Shown here: positions 6,057-7,130 of the stretch, piece by piece
Numbering within the stretch: position 1 is the stretch's first letter
Layout: each line of letters opens with the position of its first letter
NCBI GenBank assembly: GCA_029940175.1
Contig: JAOZRM010000162.1
Location: 1-7,130, forward strand
Direction of reading: 5' to 3'
DNA from: Candidatus Sabulitectum sp.
Lineage (GTDB): Bacteria > Fermentibacterota > Fermentibacteria > Fermentibacterales > JCC-6
DNA length: 7,130 nucleotides
Program-made: the position numbers and the translations under genes
The notes under the pieces: model-generated
The model's input: only the letters and a program-made list of their open reading frames with translations
Told to the model about the DNA's origin: nothing
The model's database searches: none

Positions 6057-7130
6057 ATGCGTTTTGTATTCCCGGCACTCACTATCCTGATGGCCTTCAT
6101 TGCCAATGGTGCAAACTTTATTGAACAGACAGACTGGTCTGAAGGTTCTGGCGTTGCCGGACCTGTTCTGTCGTGGGACAATTTTTTTGACACGTCTACT
6201 AACGTAGACTGGTTTTCAATTCCGGGAGACCTCCTGCTTCAGGAAGCAATACTTGATCATTCAAGAAGCTTTTCCAAGGATTATGAGACGATTGGTTATC
6301 TTGTATCAAGCATCCTTGAGATGCCAGCCGGATTGAGAGATGACGACTTCTGGGGCAACATTTTCTGGGATGCAAATGTGCAGCCGGATACCGAAATTTC
6401 ATTCAGAGTCAGGGGTTCAGATACTCCAGGGAATATGGGACCCTGGTCTGATCCAATAACTGAGTGGGGTGAGAACCTTGCAGAGATCCTTGACGATGAA
6501 TTTGCATACTTCCAGTACGAAGCAACACTGTTTACCGGCAATTCATCCATTTCCCCGGAGCTGCACTCTGTAATTATAACATTTGAAACTGATTCGGGTG
6601 GAGTCTGGACGCCTGGATTCAGCGGGACATCTGAGCTTCTCAATGATGTGTGCTTCGTTGATCCCCAAAAGGGATGGGCCGTGGGGAACAACGGTACTGT
6701 TCTGGTCACCTACGATGGCGGAGTAAACTGGACCCAGCAAACCAGTAACACACCAGAGAACCTGAACACTATTTCTTTCATCGATCACTCACATGGATGG
6801 GCTGCTGGAACCAGCGGAACGATAATCAGTACTGTGGATGGTGGAGATATATGGAGCTTGCAGACAAGTGGAGTGGCAGCTGAACTAAGAGGCATTGCAT
6901 TCGCTGATCACACCAATGGCTGGGCTGTAGGCACAGGTGAAACAATCATTGCCACCTGGGATGGTGGATCATCATGGCAGCCAATGCACAGTGGTTCCGG
7001 TGTTCTGAATGGAGTTCACTGTACAGATGACATGAATGCAATGGCTATCGGTAACAATGGTCTGGCTTTAGGAACAGGTGATGGTGGCGACACCTGGTAT
7101 CCACTGTCAAGCGGTGTTACAGAAAATCTG
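6057..7130 (+). CDS. Exported Ycf48-like Asp-box beta-propeller protein, partial (C-terminus beyond right edge)
   Basis: The frame is open for 358 codons to the window end. A signal peptide covers about residues 1-19 (hydrophobic FPALTILMAFIA, cleavage near N17-A19). Residues 20-180 form a domain beginning TDWSEGSGVAGPVLSW and ending with a YFQYEATLFTGNSSISPELHSV-type strand, seen at the front of many exported proteins of FCB-related bacteria; I cannot name it. Residues 195-350 are four propeller repeats of 40-41 residues, each with an Asp-box: TYDGGVNW (218-225), TVDGGDIW (259-266), TWDGGSSW (300-307), TGDGGDTW (340-347), and GWAVG- or GWAAG-type strands before them. These match the Ycf48/HCF136-like, BNR-type fold. 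Photosystem assembly, the role of true Ycf48, is not implied. A binding or surface role is likely, and a C-terminal sorting domain may lie outside the window. AAGGG (6042-6046) precedes the ATG by 10 bases. Confidence 0.88.
   Translation, partial: MRFVFPALTILMAFIANGANFIEQTDWSEGSGVAGPVLSWDNFFDTSTNVDWFSIPGDLLLQEAILDHSRSFSKDYETIGYLVSSILEMPAGLRDDDFWGNIFWDANVQPDTEISFRVRGSDTPGNMGPWSDPITEWGENLAEILDDEFAYFQYEATLFTGNSSISPELHSVIITFETDSGGVWTPGFSGTSELLNDVCFVDPQKGWAVGNNGTVLVTYDGGVNWTQQTSNTPENLNTISFIDHSHGWAAGTSGTIISTVDGGDIWSLQTSGVAAELRGIAFADHTNGWAVGTGETIIATWDGGSSWQPMHSGSGVLNGVHCTDDMNAMAIGNNGLALGTGDGGDTWYPLSSGVTENL

Noticed and set aside
6296..6709. Minus-strand open frame of 137 codons opposite the propeller gene
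   Set aside because: The plus strand encodes a signal peptide and Asp-box repeats in a continuous frame, so the reverse frame is a shadow.
1..7130. CRISPR array, insertion sequence, tRNA or rRNA
   Set aside because: No regularly spaced repeats, transposase-like frames, terminal repeats or conserved RNA signatures were seen on either strand.

Overview
The window looks like ordinary chromosome from an uncultured bacterium of moderate GC content. Two divergent exported proteins suggest a free-living Gram-negative relative of the FCB group (Bacteroidota, Cloacimonadota, Fermentibacteria and similar candidate phyla). One ends in a domain resembling type IX secretion sorting or FlgD-like Ig domains. 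The other is a Ycf48/Asp-box propeller behind an N-terminal domain of the kind common in those lineages. This placement is inference; no rRNA or other marker gene is present.

Layout, left to right. (1) Positions 1-1011, minus strand: a PadR-family regulator overlaps by 8 bp the start of a membrane protein (HAAS-like N-terminus plus a 'putative sensor' membrane domain). The second gene runs off the left edge. A sigma70-like promoter with nested inverted repeats precedes the PadR gene. (2) Positions 1219-4134, plus strand: a 971-residue soluble multi-sensor protein, PAS-PAS-coiled coil-GAF-PAS-PAS-HD-GYP, predicted to degrade cyclic di-GMP. Its GAF domain carries six cysteines, and an ATG immediately followed by an in-frame TAA lies just upstream of its TTG start. 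(3) Positions 4147-4587, minus strand: a SlyD-like FKBP peptidyl-prolyl isomerase, convergent with the HD-GYP gene at a 12-bp gap, with a good promoter of its own. (4) Positions 4701-5789, minus strand: an exported protein of an uncharacterised family with a C-terminal sorting-like domain. (5) A 267-bp divergent intergenic region containing a long nested hairpin. (6) Position 6057 to the right edge, plus strand: the first 358 codons of an exported Asp-box beta-propeller protein.

The genes do not form one pathway. PadR and the sensor protein are a genuine translationally coupled pair. The HD-GYP protein, SlyD and the two secreted proteins look like independent units. No mobile element, CRISPR array, tRNA or rRNA was seen. 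I do not see a clearly new multi-gene system; the most interesting items are the cysteine-patterned GAF domain in the HD-GYP protein, its start-stop leader, and the structured intergenic hairpin.
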